64,000 nucleotides of DNA from PNKC01 sp039917655 (GTDB lineage Bacteria; Chloroflexota; Dehalococcoidia; Tepidiformales; Tepidiformaceae): the NCBI GenBank assembly GCA_039917655.1, contig JBDSJC010000163.1, forward strand, positions 1-64,000, read 5' to 3'. Below are positions 16,214 through 23,543 of this stretch, in pieces (position 1 is the stretch's first letter; the number at the start of each line of letters is the position of its first letter). The translations under genes were made by a program, and so were the position numbers. Under the pieces are notes generated by a model. The model made no database searches. It saw only the letters and a program-made list of their open reading frames with translations, and was not told where the DNA came from.

Positions 16214-16512
16214 GGTGGTTCTCCCCAGCGATCTTTGCGATTTAAGGTACGGCACGACAGGTTAAAGCGGTTGGAGACTGCCGGGGCGAGCCTGGCGGTC
16301 ACCCGGCTGCCGTCTCCATGGATGAACGGATCATTGGCACCTTGATGCAACCCTTTCACTGAGCAGCGACAGGCTGGAAATGTAAGTGGCTCGTAAAGTT
16401 TCGGCTTGCTAGACTCCGCACGCTTCGGCGCGTCTTTGGGGCGGCCGTCGGTTCCGCGTGTCCTAAAACGGGGAGGGCACACACTCAAACTATCGGTGGA
16501 GGGGGAGGTTCC
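16214..16512. promoter_or_regulatory. Divergent promoter region, dehydrogenase / pyrophosphatase
   Basis: A 299-base gap between divergent genes. TAGACT at 16410-16415 is a plausible forward -10 for hppA, which would leave a leader of about 90 bases ending in a strong GGAGGGGGAGG ribosome-binding site. No riboswitch or coding frame is recognised. Confidence 0.4.
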
Positions 16513-18960
16513 ATGCTCCTGGCCCAGATCATGATCCCTGCGGCAAGCGCCGCGGCGGTCCTATTTGCCATCTGGCTTGCCTATGACGTCCTGCGCAGGG
16601 ACAAAGGCACGCCGGAAATGCAAGAGGTCGCCGGTACGATTCTGGAGGGCGCAAATGCCTTCCTCAGCCGCCAGTACCGCACTATCGGCATCCTCGCGCT
16701 GGTCACTTCCGTGGTGGTCGGTGCGATCGTCGCTATCTTCAAAGGGTCCGGTGAGGCCGGCGTCCTTACGGGCGTCGCCTTCATCGTCGGGGCAATCGCT
16801 TCCGGCCTCTCGGGCTACATCGGCATGTCGATCGCAGTCCGGGCCAACGGCCGCACAGCGTCGGCGGCCCAAAATAGCCTCGCCGACGCAATTAACACCG
16901 CGCTCCGTGGTGGCGCAGTCTCCGGCTTTCTGGTCGTGGCGCTCAGCCTCATCGGCGTTTCAAGCATCTTCGCGATCTACAGCCGGGTGCTAGGCAACAA
17001 CATTGATGAGACGCCGTTCCTGATCGTCGGCTTCGGCTTCGGCGCGAGCTTCGTCGCCCTGTTCGCGCAACTCGGTGGCGGCATTTACACGAAGGCCGCC
17101 GATGTTGGCGCGGACCTGGTTGGTAAAGTCGAAGCCGGAATTCCGGAAGACGACCCACGCAACGCAGCCGTCATCGCTGACCTCGTCGGCGACAACGTTG
17201 GTGACTGCGCGGGCCGCGGCGCTGACCTGTTCGAATCCATGTCCGCCGAAAACATCGGCGCCATGATCCTCGGTGTTGCCATCTTCACGGCCACCGGCCG
17301 GGTGGAATGGATCCTCTTCCCGCTCGTGCTCCGTTCGTTCGGCGTGTTCGCCACGATCATCGGCATGTTGACCGTCCCTTTCTGGGCGAAGCGGATCAAG
17401 GACCCGATGGGCGCGCTGAACGGTGGTTACTGGGTGATCACCGCGCTGAGCGTCGGCGGTTTGGCCATCGCTACCTACATGATGATGGACTCCGGCTCGT
17501 GGTTCTGGTTCTTCCTCTGCGGCGTGGTCGGTATTCTCACCGGTATCGCTTTCGTCTACATAACGCAGTACTACACCGCGGGCGCCTGGCGTCCCGTGCA
17601 GGAGATCGCCCGCGCCAGCAAGACTGGCGCCGCGACGAACATGATCATCGGCACCGCGGTTGGATTCGAAACCACCGCTGTGACCGCAATTACGGTCGGT
17701 ATCGCGCTCGTCGTCTCGTTCGTCCTCGGACAACAGGCCGACCCTGAGGGGGCCGCCGGCATCACGGCGCACGTGAGCAACGTCTCGACCGGCGTCTTCG
17801 GCACAGCCGTGGCGACCATGGGCATGTTGATGTCCGCCGCCTATGTGCTGGCCATGGACACCTTCGGCCCGATCACCGACAACGCCGGTGGCATTACGCA
17901 GATGGCAGCCGGCACCAAGCCTGAAGCGCGTGAGATCACGGACCAGTTGGACACCGTCGGAAACACGACGAAGGCGCTCACGAAAGGTTACGCCGTCGGT
18001 TCCGCCGCGCTCGCAGCCTTCCTGCTCTTCACGGCGTACCTCGATGAGGTGCGGGTCGAGTTCGGAAAGATCGCCCACGAAGACGCTTCGCGATATGCGG
18101 ACCTGATCCAGGACCTGGACCTCACTCGACAAGGGTCGGACGAACAGGCCGCCGTGACAGCGGCGATCAGCAAGCATTCAGCGGCCCTCAAGGCTTGTGG
18201 CCTGAACGACAAAGGCATCGAGACGCTGCTGACCGCGGACCGTAACGAAGCGACCGCGTACATCAACAAGCTCGCCAAGGACAAGAAGTCCGGCTCCGAT
18301 TGCGCCATCGGCGCGGAGGGCAGCCCGTTCCCGCTACCGCGAATCATGCCAATCAACCTTGGCAAGGTTGAGGTCTTCGTCGGCGCTCTGCTAGGCGTAA
18401 TGCTTGCATTCCTCTTCAGCTCGCTCTCGATTCGCGCTGTTGGCAAGGCGGCCGGGGGCATCATCGAAGAGGTGCGCCGCCAGTTCCGCGAAAACCCGGG
18501 AATCATGACCGGCGAGGTCCGCCCGGACTATACAAGGGCGGTGGATATCACCACCCGCGCGGCCCTGCGCGAGATGGTGGTGCCGGGTGTCCTCGCAGTC
18601 GGACTGCCGATCGCTGTCGGCGTCGTCTTCCGCTACGCCTTTGGTGGAGACGGCAACGAAGGCTGGCTCGCGGTGGCCGGGATGCTGATGGTCGGCACCA
18701 TTGGAGGCGTCCTGTTGGCGACGTACTTGAACAACGCGGGTGGCGCGTGGGACAACGCCAAGAAGTTCATCGAATCCGGTGGACTGAGGGACGACAAGAC
18801 CGGTGAAGTCATCGGCAAGGGTACCGATACTCACGCGGCGGCCGTCGTGGGCGATACCGTGGGTGACCCCTTCAAGGACACCGCCGGGCCAGCGCTCCAC
18901 GTCTTGGTGAAGCTGCTGAGCACGATTACCCTCGTGCTGGCGCCGCTGTTCATCAGCTAA
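16513..18960 (+). CDS. hppA: Membrane-bound proton-translocating pyrophosphatase, K+-independent type
   Basis: An 815-residue integral-membrane pyrophosphatase that couples PPi hydrolysis to ion pumping. The PPi-binding motifs are clear: ADVGADLVGKVEAGIPEDDP (from about residue 195), DLVGDNVGDCAGRGADLFE, and near the C terminus THAAAVVGDTVGDPFKDTAG. In DTVGNTTKALTKGYAVGSA the lysine at about residue 487 occupies the position that makes the enzyme K+-independent (K+-dependent forms have alanine). At 815 residues it is longer than most, because of an extra hydrophilic loop at about residues 515-605 that contains two cysteines. A hairpin terminator follows the stop. Confidence 0.95.
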   Translation: MLLAQIMIPAASAAAVLFAIWLAYDVLRRDKGTPEMQEVAGTILEGANAFLSRQYRTIGILALVTSVVVGAIVAIFKGSGEAGVLTGVAFIVGAIASGLSGYIGMSIAVRANGRTASAAQNSLADAINTALRGGAVSGFLVVALSLIGVSSIFAIYSRVLGNNIDETPFLIVGFGFGASFVALFAQLGGGIYTKAADVGADLVGKVEAGIPEDDPRNAAVIADLVGDNVGDCAGRGADLFESMSAENIGAMILGVAIFTATGRVEWILFPLVLRSFGVFATIIGMLTVPFWAKRIKDPMGALNGGYWVITALSVGGLAIATYMMMDSGSWFWFFLCGVVGILTGIAFVYITQYYTAGAWRPVQEIARASKTGAATNMIIGTAVGFETTAVTAITVGIALVVSFVLGQQADPEGAAGITAHVSNVSTGVFGTAVATMGMLMSAAYVLAMDTFGPITDNAGGITQMAAGTKPEAREITDQLDTVGNTTKALTKGYAVGSAALAAFLLFTAYLDEVRVEFGKIAHEDASRYADLIQDLDLTRQGSDEQAAVTAAISKHSAALKACGLNDKGIETLLTADRNEATAYINKLAKDKKSGSDCAIGAEGSPFPLPRIMPINLGKVEVFVGALLGVMLAFLFSSLSIRAVGKAAGGIIEEVRRQFRENPGIMTGEVRPDYTRAVDITTRAALREMVVPGVLAVGLPIAVGVVFRYAFGGDGNEGWLAVAGMLMVGTIGGVLLATYLNNAGGAWDNAKKFIESGGLRDDKTGEVIGKGTDTHAAAVVGDTVGDPFKDTAGPALHVLVKLLSTITLVLAPLFIS

Positions 18961-18982
18961 GCGTCGATCCCGAATCAGCAGC

Positions 18983-19017
18983 GAAGGCCGTGGAGCAATC
19001 CACGGCCTTCGTCTTCG
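18983..19017 (+). terminator. Rho-independent-type terminator after hppA
   Basis: A perfect 12-bp inverted repeat (GAAGGCCGTGGA, loop GCAA, TCCACGGCCTTC) begins 23 bases after the hppA stop and is followed by a weak T-rich tail (GTCTT). Confidence 0.75.
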
Positions 19018-19162
19018 CGTCTTAAGAATTGGCGCTGGAAGAACCAACTTGGCCTGGGTAAATCGCGAAGCGGTTGCACCCCGCACGGATCGCCGCCGCG
19101 CTGGCCGAAGCACGTAAGGAAGGGCATCGAGTGTTCGCTTGAACAGCTGGCCGTGAAGAGGC

Positions 19163-19168
19163 TATTCT
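19163..19168 (+). promoter_or_regulatory. -10 box of leaderless promoter (toxin-antitoxin operon)
   Basis: TATTCT, 6 bases before the antitoxin ATG at 19175. A TTGAAC at 19139-19144 with an 18-base spacer is a good -35 candidate. Confidence 0.55.
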
Positions 19169-19174
19169 AGCCAT

Positions 19175-19468
19175 ATGAAACGCGCGTCGATTACAGAAGT
19201 GAAAAACGGCCTGAGTGCGCTGCTTGACCAGGTGAAGGCGGGCGAGACGATCGTCATCACCGATCGTGGCATCCCGGTTGCGCGGATTGTTAGCGATGTG
19301 GGCGCGGATAACGACCATGGAAGAGTGGCTCGCCTGATCCGAGATGGCGTCGCGACAACGAGGGGCGGACCGTCGCCCCTAGAGCGCATCCTCCGCCCGT
19401 TCCCGCCCGGTTCCAAGCCAGCCGGCGTCCTTGAGGCGCTGCTCGAAGAGAGAAGAGAGGGGCGTTGA
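19175..19468 (+). CDS. Phd/YefM-family antitoxin
   Basis: A 97-residue antitoxin. The N-terminal MKRASITEVKNGLSALLDQV and ETIVITDRGIPVARIV are the classic Phd/YefM DNA-binding fold, which also autoregulates the operon. The C-terminal third (from about residue 50) is basic then leucine-rich and would wrap around the toxin. It overlaps the toxin gene by 4 bases (TTGA). Confidence 0.88.
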   Translation: MKRASITEVKNGLSALLDQVKAGETIVITDRGIPVARIVSDVGADNDHGRVARLIRDGVATTRGGPSPLERILRPFPPGSKPAGVLEALLEERREGR

Positions 19469-19896
19469 GGTTCTGGGATGCGTCGGCCGTCGTCCCGCTG
19501 CTCGTCGAGGAAGCCACCACCTCGACGATGGTGCGAGGACTGGGAAACGATCAAGAGATGGTCGTCTGGTGGGGCACCGAGGTTGAGTGCATGTCGGCCA
19601 TCGCACGTCGCCGTCGGAGCAACTCGCTCACTCAAGGCCTTGAGCGCGACGCTATCGACCGTCTCCGCCACCTGTCGAGATCGTGGAAAGAGATCGACCC
19701 GGCTTCAGCCGTCCGCGAAACGGCCATCCGGCTGCTCCAGACCTACGACCTTCGAGCCGCGGACGCACTCCAGCTGGCTGCAGCGTTTGCGGCCGCGGAG
19801 GGCCGTCCATCGACGTTGGCGTTCGTCTCGTTGGATGCGCGGCTGAACGAAGCGGGGCTACGTGAGGGGTTCCGATTGCTTGACCTCGCGACCTAG
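19465..19896 (+). CDS. PIN-domain ribonuclease toxin (VapC type)
   Basis: A 143-residue PIN-domain toxin expected to cleave RNA (tRNA or rRNA in studied VapCs). The four acidic active-site residues are visible in FWDASAVVPLL (D5), VECMSAIARRR (glutamate), LRAADALQLAAA (aspartate) and FVSLDARLNEAG (aspartate). TTG start overlaps the antitoxin stop. Together they form a complete type II toxin-antitoxin pair. The TAG stop is followed in the same frame by a further open stretch to 20082 that I treat separately. Confidence 0.88.
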   Translation: MRFWDASAVVPLLVEEATTSTMVRGLGNDQEMVVWWGTEVECMSAIARRRRSNSLTQGLERDAIDRLRHLSRSWKEIDPASAVRETAIRLLQTYDLRAADALQLAAAFAAAEGRPSTLAFVSLDARLNEAGLREGFRLLDLAT

Positions 19897-20081
19897 AAGT
19901 TTTGTGTTGCGATCGCCGATGCGTTTGCGCTAGTCTCCTTGAAAGATGTTGAAGCTCGCTACCCGCGCCGTCCCTACCCATGCGACGATCGCCGCTTTTG
20001 CTGCGAGCATTGGTGGGAATACGCGTGGAGTCCGGTGGGCCGCTTCTTCGTAGTTCGCAACAGCACCGGCGAATCGCAGTA
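19897..20081 (+). other. Spacer with unexplained aromatic/Cys-rich open frame
   Basis: In frame with vapC beyond its TAG, an open stretch ends at TAA 20080-20082. Its last third reads CDDRRFCCEHWWEYAWSPVG, with three Trp codons within seven, and the stop sits at the foot of a hairpin. No good start codon or ribosome-binding site is present, so I do not call a gene. Alternative frames are also open over short distances. Confidence 0.3.
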
Positions 20082-20114
20082 AGGCCCATCAAATCGATGG
20101 GCCTCTTCGTTTCT
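20082..20114 (+). terminator. Hairpin terminator after toxin-antitoxin region
   Basis: AGGCCCATC, loop AAATC, GATGGGCCT is a perfect 9-bp stem followed by CTTCGTTTCT. Probably ends transcription coming from vapBC. Confidence 0.65.
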
Positions 20115-20124
20115 CCGGAGCAAC

Positions 20125-20328
20125 GGGAGAAGGTACCCGGAAAACGAACGTGCGGTCCACTGCTACGAGAAGTTGGGCTTCGTCATCGAAGGCCGGACGC
20201 GTGATGCGATGTTCAAGCACGGCGCCCACCACGACCTGATCCTGATGTCCGTCCTCGCGGGCGAGCTGAAAAAACAAGGAGAAGCAACATGGAGTCATCA
20301 CCTTTCGAAGGACGACTGGTCCGCCTGA
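20125..20328 (+). pseudogene. Decayed C-terminal fragment of a GNAT acetyltransferase
   Basis: From about 20137 the frame reads ENERAVHCYEKLGFVIEGRT then RDAMFKHGAHHDLILMSVLA, which is the acetyl-CoA-binding end of a GNAT protein and parallels the C terminus of the intact GNAT just downstream (ENARAIHVYEKVGFQLEGTR). There is no N-terminal half and no start codon: the fragment begins right after a terminator hairpin. Its tail runs into the first 40 bases of the intact gene. It looks like the remnant of a tandem duplicate or recombination event. Confidence 0.7.
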
Positions 20329-20831
20329 GAGCGCGGGAGCCCGAAGACGAACCGCTGCTCTACGAGTGGTTCAACGACCCGGAGGTCACGCAGCATCTCA
20401 CGATCCGCTACCCGCTCTCCCACGCCCAGGAAAAGGAGTTCATCGAAGGCGCGTCGCGAGTTGGATACAACCTGGCGTCGTTTGGCGTGGAGACGATTAC
20501 CCTGAGCCGGCTGATCGGCGGCGTGGGGCTGGAAAGCGTGTCGCCAGAGAACCGAAGCGCAATCCTCGGGATCGCGATCGGCGACAAAGCGTTCTGGAAC
20601 GGCGGCTACGGGACGGATGCGATGCGCGTCCTCTGCCGCTTCGGCTTCGAGATGATGAACCTGCACCGCATCGAGCTGGAGGTGTACGCCGAGAACGCCA
20701 GGGCCATCCACGTCTACGAGAAGGTTGGCTTTCAGCTCGAAGGGACACGCCGCCAGGCGATGTTTAAGTTCGGCCGCTACCAGGATCTCCGCGTGATGGG
20801 CCTGCTGGAGGGAGAACTGCGCTGGGACTAG
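20289..20831 (+). CDS. GNAT family N-acetyltransferase (RimJ/RimL-like)
   Basis: A 180-residue GNAT of the RimJ/RimL-type group. It has the N-terminal RLVRLRAREPEDEPLLYEWF pattern, the acetyl-CoA loop region AFWNGGYGTDAMRVLCRFGF, and ENARAIHVYEKVGFQLEGTR. Substrate is unknown (protein N termini or small amines). AAGGAG six bases before the ATG supports the start. The ribosome-binding region lies inside the 3' end of the decayed GNAT fragment, so this gene may originally have been translationally coupled to it. Confidence 0.88.
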   Translation: MESSPFEGRLVRLRAREPEDEPLLYEWFNDPEVTQHLTIRYPLSHAQEKEFIEGASRVGYNLASFGVETITLSRLIGGVGLESVSPENRSAILGIAIGDKAFWNGGYGTDAMRVLCRFGFEMMNLHRIELEVYAENARAIHVYEKVGFQLEGTRRQAMFKFGRYQDLRVMGLLEGELRWD

Positions 20832-21016
20832 CCCCACTCGTCATGGCGGCGCCAGTGTTCAGGAGCGTCTCCGCCGCGGCTGTCCGCGGTATATCGAAGG
20901 GTTGAGCTGTGGAATCGCGCTGAGCCCAATCCGGGATAACCCTGATTACGTTCGGTTCTTATGCCCACCTACCGGTAAATCTGTGAAGAAAAGTGCAATC
21001 ATTCTGCAATGGAGGG
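20832..21016. other. Intergenic stretch, nothing recognised
   Basis: First part of a 485-base gap. I see no convincing gene; base composition drops to lower GC towards the promoter at 21017, as expected for a regulatory region. Confidence 0.4.
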
Positions 21017-21046
21017 TTGACACCCTTACCACAGAGTTGTTAGCGT
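21017..21046 (+). promoter_or_regulatory. Promoter upstream of the c-di-AMP riboswitch
   Basis: A consensus -35 TTGACA (21017-21022), an 18-base spacer and TAGCGT (21041-21046, TANNNT type). Transcription would start about 60 bases before the conserved riboswitch core. Confidence 0.6.
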
Positions 21047-21107
21047 CAGGTGGTAGGCGAGCAATTGCCCACATACGCGCTCGGTTCTAACACTTGTGCA
21101 CCACTGC

Positions 21108-21236
21108 CTAGTGCGCCTCAGGCGCAGCGGGGGATCCAACATCCCGGGGTGAATTCGGCCACCAGCGGCCGATAGGGCGTCCTTCTGCCCGAACCCGTCA
21201 GCTAACCCCGTCGGCAGCAGGAAGGCCTGGCGAGCA
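21108..21236 (+). promoter_or_regulatory. ydaO/yuaA-type cyclic di-AMP riboswitch
   Basis: The conserved core of the ydaO motif is present in order: AGCGGGGGATCCAA, CGGGGTGAAT, a small hairpin (GGCCACCAGCGGCC), then CCTTCTGCCCGAACCCGTCA continuing GCTAACCCCGTCGGC, and finally GCAGGAAGG pairing back to CCTTCTGC. This class binds c-di-AMP and normally represses expression of wall-hydrolase (rpf), K+ transporter or osmolyte genes. Here it lies about 80 bases upstream of a small zinc-ribbon gene. Boundaries are approximate. Identification is by motif recall, not by a covariance search. Confidence 0.88.
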
Positions 21237-21316
21237 GGTAGCTCGTTTCGAGGTCAGTTTCTCACCCCTCGAATGACCAATTGATACCGCCTTATGTGCG
21301 ATGGAGGAATAGATCT

Positions 21317-21535
21317 ATGCCCGCTTTGCAAGAAGCCCCGCCCAAGTCATGTCCGAAGTGCCGCGGCTCGATGATCGTTGAACGCGATTGGCATGGGACC
21401 TACGGCAGCTGCATCATGTGCGGCTACGTCCACGAAGTGCTTACGAGTCCGCCTGTCGATCTTGCCGCCGAAGAGGCCGCGTTGCCGCAGCGGCAGCGAC
21501 GCCGTCAGCCTTCCCACGGCAAACTTCGGCTCTGA
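21317..21535 (+). CDS. Small zinc-ribbon protein under c-di-AMP riboswitch
   Basis: A 72-residue protein with two cysteine pairs, SCPKCRGSM and SCIMCGYV, about 20 residues apart, forming a zinc ribbon; the C-terminal half is acidic then arginine/glutamine-rich (LPQRQRRRQPSHG) and probably disordered. ATG at 21317 is preceded by GGAGGAAT. An upstream in-frame start exists but would put codons between riboswitch and ribosome-binding site. It is the only gene before a terminator, so it is the sole apparent target of the riboswitch. Function unknown; binding to RNA, DNA or the ribosome is conceivable. Confidence 0.75.
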   Translation: MPALQEAPPKSCPKCRGSMIVERDWHGTYGSCIMCGYVHEVLTSPPVDLAAEEAALPQRQRRRQPSHGKLRL

Positions 21536-21556
21536 GCTGAACGGATGACGAACACC

Positions 21557-21595
21557 AGGGGCCCCCGCCTGTCATAGGTAGGGGCCCTTTGCTTT
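21557..21595 (+). terminator. Hairpin terminator after zinc-ribbon gene
   Basis: AGGGGCCCCCGCCT and AGGTAGGGGCCCT form a GC-rich stem with a small bulge, followed by TTTGCTTTCCC. Confidence 0.75.
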
Positions 21596-21650
21596 CCCTA
21601 GCGCGCCGGATTCCCTAGACTGCGCCCGTTCCTGTAGTGAGAGGGGTCGA

Positions 21651-21938
21651 ATGCCATACATCCGCCTGTCCATAGCCAAGCCACGCCGCGGAGAGGAAGC
21701 TCGCCTCGAAGAGGTCATGCGCAAGCTCTCGGACCTCTCCACTTCCCAAGACGGTTGTCTCGAGAGTTTCGTGCTGCGCCCGCACGATGACAGCGGCGAG
21801 GTCGCGCGCATCGCGATCTATTCCGACGAGGTGACCGCTGAACACATCGCCAACTCTCAGTCTTTCCTCGCGCTGCGCTCCGAACTGCACCTGATCGCTG
21901 AGCCCGGCCAGGTGGAGCGCGCGTTTTTTAGCATTTAG
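21651..21938 (+). CDS. Antibiotic biosynthesis monooxygenase-like (ABM) domain protein
   Basis: A 95-residue ferredoxin-like alpha+beta barrel protein. The pattern of a first strand (YIRLSIAKPRRGEEARLEE), a helix, GCLESFVLRPHDDSGEVARI and a final strand fits the dimeric ABM/YgiN-like family, which covers small quinol monooxygenases, heme-degrading enzymes and many uncharacterised members. No heme-binding histidine pattern stands out. ATG is preceded by GAGAGGGG; TAGACT at about 21615-21620 is a likely -10. Confidence 0.72.
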   Translation: MPYIRLSIAKPRRGEEARLEEVMRKLSDLSTSQDGCLESFVLRPHDDSGEVARIAIYSDEVTAEHIANSQSFLALRSELHLIAEPGQVERAFFSI

Positions 21939-22316
21939 CCCCGGCGGCGTTTCGCCAGGGCGATGACTCGGAACGCCAGGCACGCGCACGTTTTGGGGCG
22001 GGGGCATGCCGCTCGTTGGGTCTTCGCTCGGGTGTTTACCACCACGGGGAATCGCTTCGTGGGCATCGATGACAGATTGTCGGAAGCTGGGCATCATGCC
22101 GGAGGGAACGGAGGGTTTCGGTTTGGGAACGTCTCGGGGTTATTGCGATGGTTATCAGGGTAATCCCCTATACGCGTGTGTTGTTCGTTCACTAGACTAG
22201 ACAAAGTCTTAAGGGTTTTCGCCACCCAGTGCGAACCCTTTCCCGTCGGGTCGCCTCAGGTCAATCGTTGGCAGGAGTTCGATGGGGGACGATTTGCCGG
22301 AGGAACAAGAGAAAGA
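21939..22316. promoter_or_regulatory. Long leader/promoter region before the response regulator
   Basis: A 378-base gap. TAGACT at 22193-22198 may be a -10. A hairpin follows at 22211-22241 (AAGGGTTTTCGC, loop CACCCAGT, GCGAACCCTTT; two unpaired T in the left arm), then a GC-rich leader of about 75 bases to the ATG at 22317. The hairpin is in the right place to be an attenuator or RNA-stability element. No coding frame is convincing. Confidence 0.4.
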
Positions 22317-23123
22317 ATGAACAATTCACGAACACCAGGCCGTCCCATTGGGCTTCGCACGTCAGCCGCCCCTTCGAACCAGACGCAACAGCAGAACCGC
22401 AATCAGCACCCCATCCGCATCCTGCTGGTAGACGACCACGCCGTGATCCGCCAGGCCCTCCGGATGTTGCTGGAGAGCCAGCCTGAACTCGAAGTCGTCG
22501 CCGACGTTGAGAATGGCCGCGAAGCGGTTCAGGCGGTCGAGAAGCTTTCGCCAGACGTGGTACTGATGGATGTGGTGATGCCCGGCCTGAATGGCCTGGA
22601 GGCCACCCGCCAGATCCGCCGCTCTTCCCCCAGCACGCGCGTGGTGATGCTCAGCGGCTTCGTTGATGAAGACCAGCTGCTGGACTCGATCCGCGCCGGC
22701 GCCTCGGGCTACATCATCAAGAAATCGGATGTCTCCGAACTCGTCCTCGCCATTCAGACGGTCCATCGCGGAAACAGTTACTTCTCGAGCGCCTTGAGCG
22801 AAGGGTTTGACCTTGCGGAAGTTCTCTACCAGGCGAAGCGCTCCGATCAGCGCACCGGCGTCGAAGCGCTCACCTCTCGCGAGCGTGAAGTCCTTCAACT
22901 GATCGCCGAGGGCCACACCAACCAGGGGATCGCCAACGAGCTCTACATTTCAGTGAAGACGGTGGAGGCGCACAAGGCGCACATTATGGCCAAGCTTCAC
23001 GCCCGCAACCGCACGGACCTCATCCGCTACGCCATCCGCAAGGGCATCGTGCGCCTCGAAAGCATGGAAGAGGCCGAGAGAATGATGGTCAACATGGGCG
23101 GCGAATCGAGCGTCGCTGGGTAG
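22317..23123 (+). CDS. NarL/FixJ-type response regulator upstream of flagellar genes
   Basis: A 268-residue response regulator. A 30-residue Gln/Asn-rich N-terminal tail precedes a receiver domain (IRILLVDDHAVIRQALRMLL, phospho-acceptor Asp in VVLMDVVMPGLNGLEA, lysine in ASGYIIKKSD) and a C-terminal LuxR-type helix-turn-helix (LTSREREVLQLIAEGHTNQG, then LYISVKTVEAHKAHIMAKLH). An ATG with GGAGG 13 bases before it; longer forms starting near 22176 are possible. It lies just before the flagellar cluster and is separated from it by a strong terminator, so it is its own unit but a good candidate for regulating flagellar genes. No cognate kinase adjoins it. Confidence 0.88.
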   Translation: MNNSRTPGRPIGLRTSAAPSNQTQQQNRNQHPIRILLVDDHAVIRQALRMLLESQPELEVVADVENGREAVQAVEKLSPDVVLMDVVMPGLNGLEATRQIRRSSPSTRVVMLSGFVDEDQLLDSIRAGASGYIIKKSDVSELVLAIQTVHRGNSYFSSALSEGFDLAEVLYQAKRSDQRTGVEALTSREREVLQLIAEGHTNQGIANELYISVKTVEAHKAHIMAKLHARNRTDLIRYAIRKGIVRLESMEEAERMMVNMGGESSVAG

Positions 23124-23153
23124 CCCAGGACCCCTGGAAGCAACCCCAGCAGG

Positions 23154-23180
23154 AGCCCGGCGAGATGCGCCGGGCTTTTC
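23154..23180 (+). terminator. Rho-independent terminator after response regulator
   Basis: AGCCCGGCG, short loop, CGCCGGGCT followed by TTTTCGC, a textbook stem with T run 30 bases after the stop. Confidence 0.85.
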
Positions 23181-23244
23181 GCATTTCCAGCCCCGTGGGG
23201 AGCGCGGCAGTCGCCGGGAGAGATAGGGAGCCGCGCTCTCGCCC

Positions 23245-23310
23245 TCGGGGAATACGCCCCCGAGCCGGGGGATTTCCCCGATAACCGCCACTCCCACCCG
23301 ACTCTAACCT
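23245..23310 (+). promoter_or_regulatory. Flagellar promoter region before flbD with nested inverted repeat
   Basis: Outer arms TCGGGGAA (23245-23252) and TTCCCCGA (23274-23281) enclose an inner repeat CCCCCG-AGC-CGGGGG. The right arm is part of TTCCCCGATAACCG (23274-23287), followed after exactly 17 bases by TAACCT (23305-23310, TANNNT). The same 14-base motif, with one difference and the same 17-base spacing to TACGCT, lies before fliP. The ATAACCG part could act as the -35 with the rest an activator site. Confidence 0.5.
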
Positions 23311-23342
23311 GACTGCACCTCTGGTACTCCCGGGATACGACG

Positions 23343-23543
23343 ATGATCCAACTGACACGCATTGATGGCACCAAGTTCTACATCAACCCGGACCTCATTG
23401 AGGTGATGGAGGCGAGCCACGATACCCACGTGACGCTGACGAACGGCCACCGGTATGTCTGCGCGGAGAGCCCCGACGACGTTGTCCAGCGCATCGCCGA
23501 ATTCCGCCGTTTGAGCATGGGCGCAATCCGGAGGAGCGCCTAA
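23343..23543 (+). CDS. flbD: Flagellar protein FlbD
   Basis: A 66-residue FlbD-family protein (MIQLTRIDGTKFYINPDLIE, HVTLTNGHRYVCAESPDDVV), small and always found at the head of flagellar operons of Gram-positive-type bacteria, with unknown biochemical role. TAA and the motA ATG share a base (TAATG), so the two are translationally coupled. First gene of the large flagellar unit. Confidence 0.9.
   Translation: MIQLTRIDGTKFYINPDLIEVMEASHDTHVTLTNGHRYVCAESPDDVVQRIAEFRRLSMGAIRRSA

Noticed and set aside
16214..16512. Riboswitch upstream of the pyrophosphatase gene
   Set aside because: A long leader is present, but no known riboswitch core could be matched.
16990..18177. Long open frame (395 codons) on the minus strand opposite hppA
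   Set aside because: Antisense to an unmistakable pyrophosphatase; composition is Arg/Asp/His-rich, typical of a shadow frame in GC-rich DNA.
20933..20964. CGGGATAACCC as a third copy of the flagellar promoter motif
   Set aside because: Lacks the TTCCCC half and has no TANNNT box 17 bases downstream.
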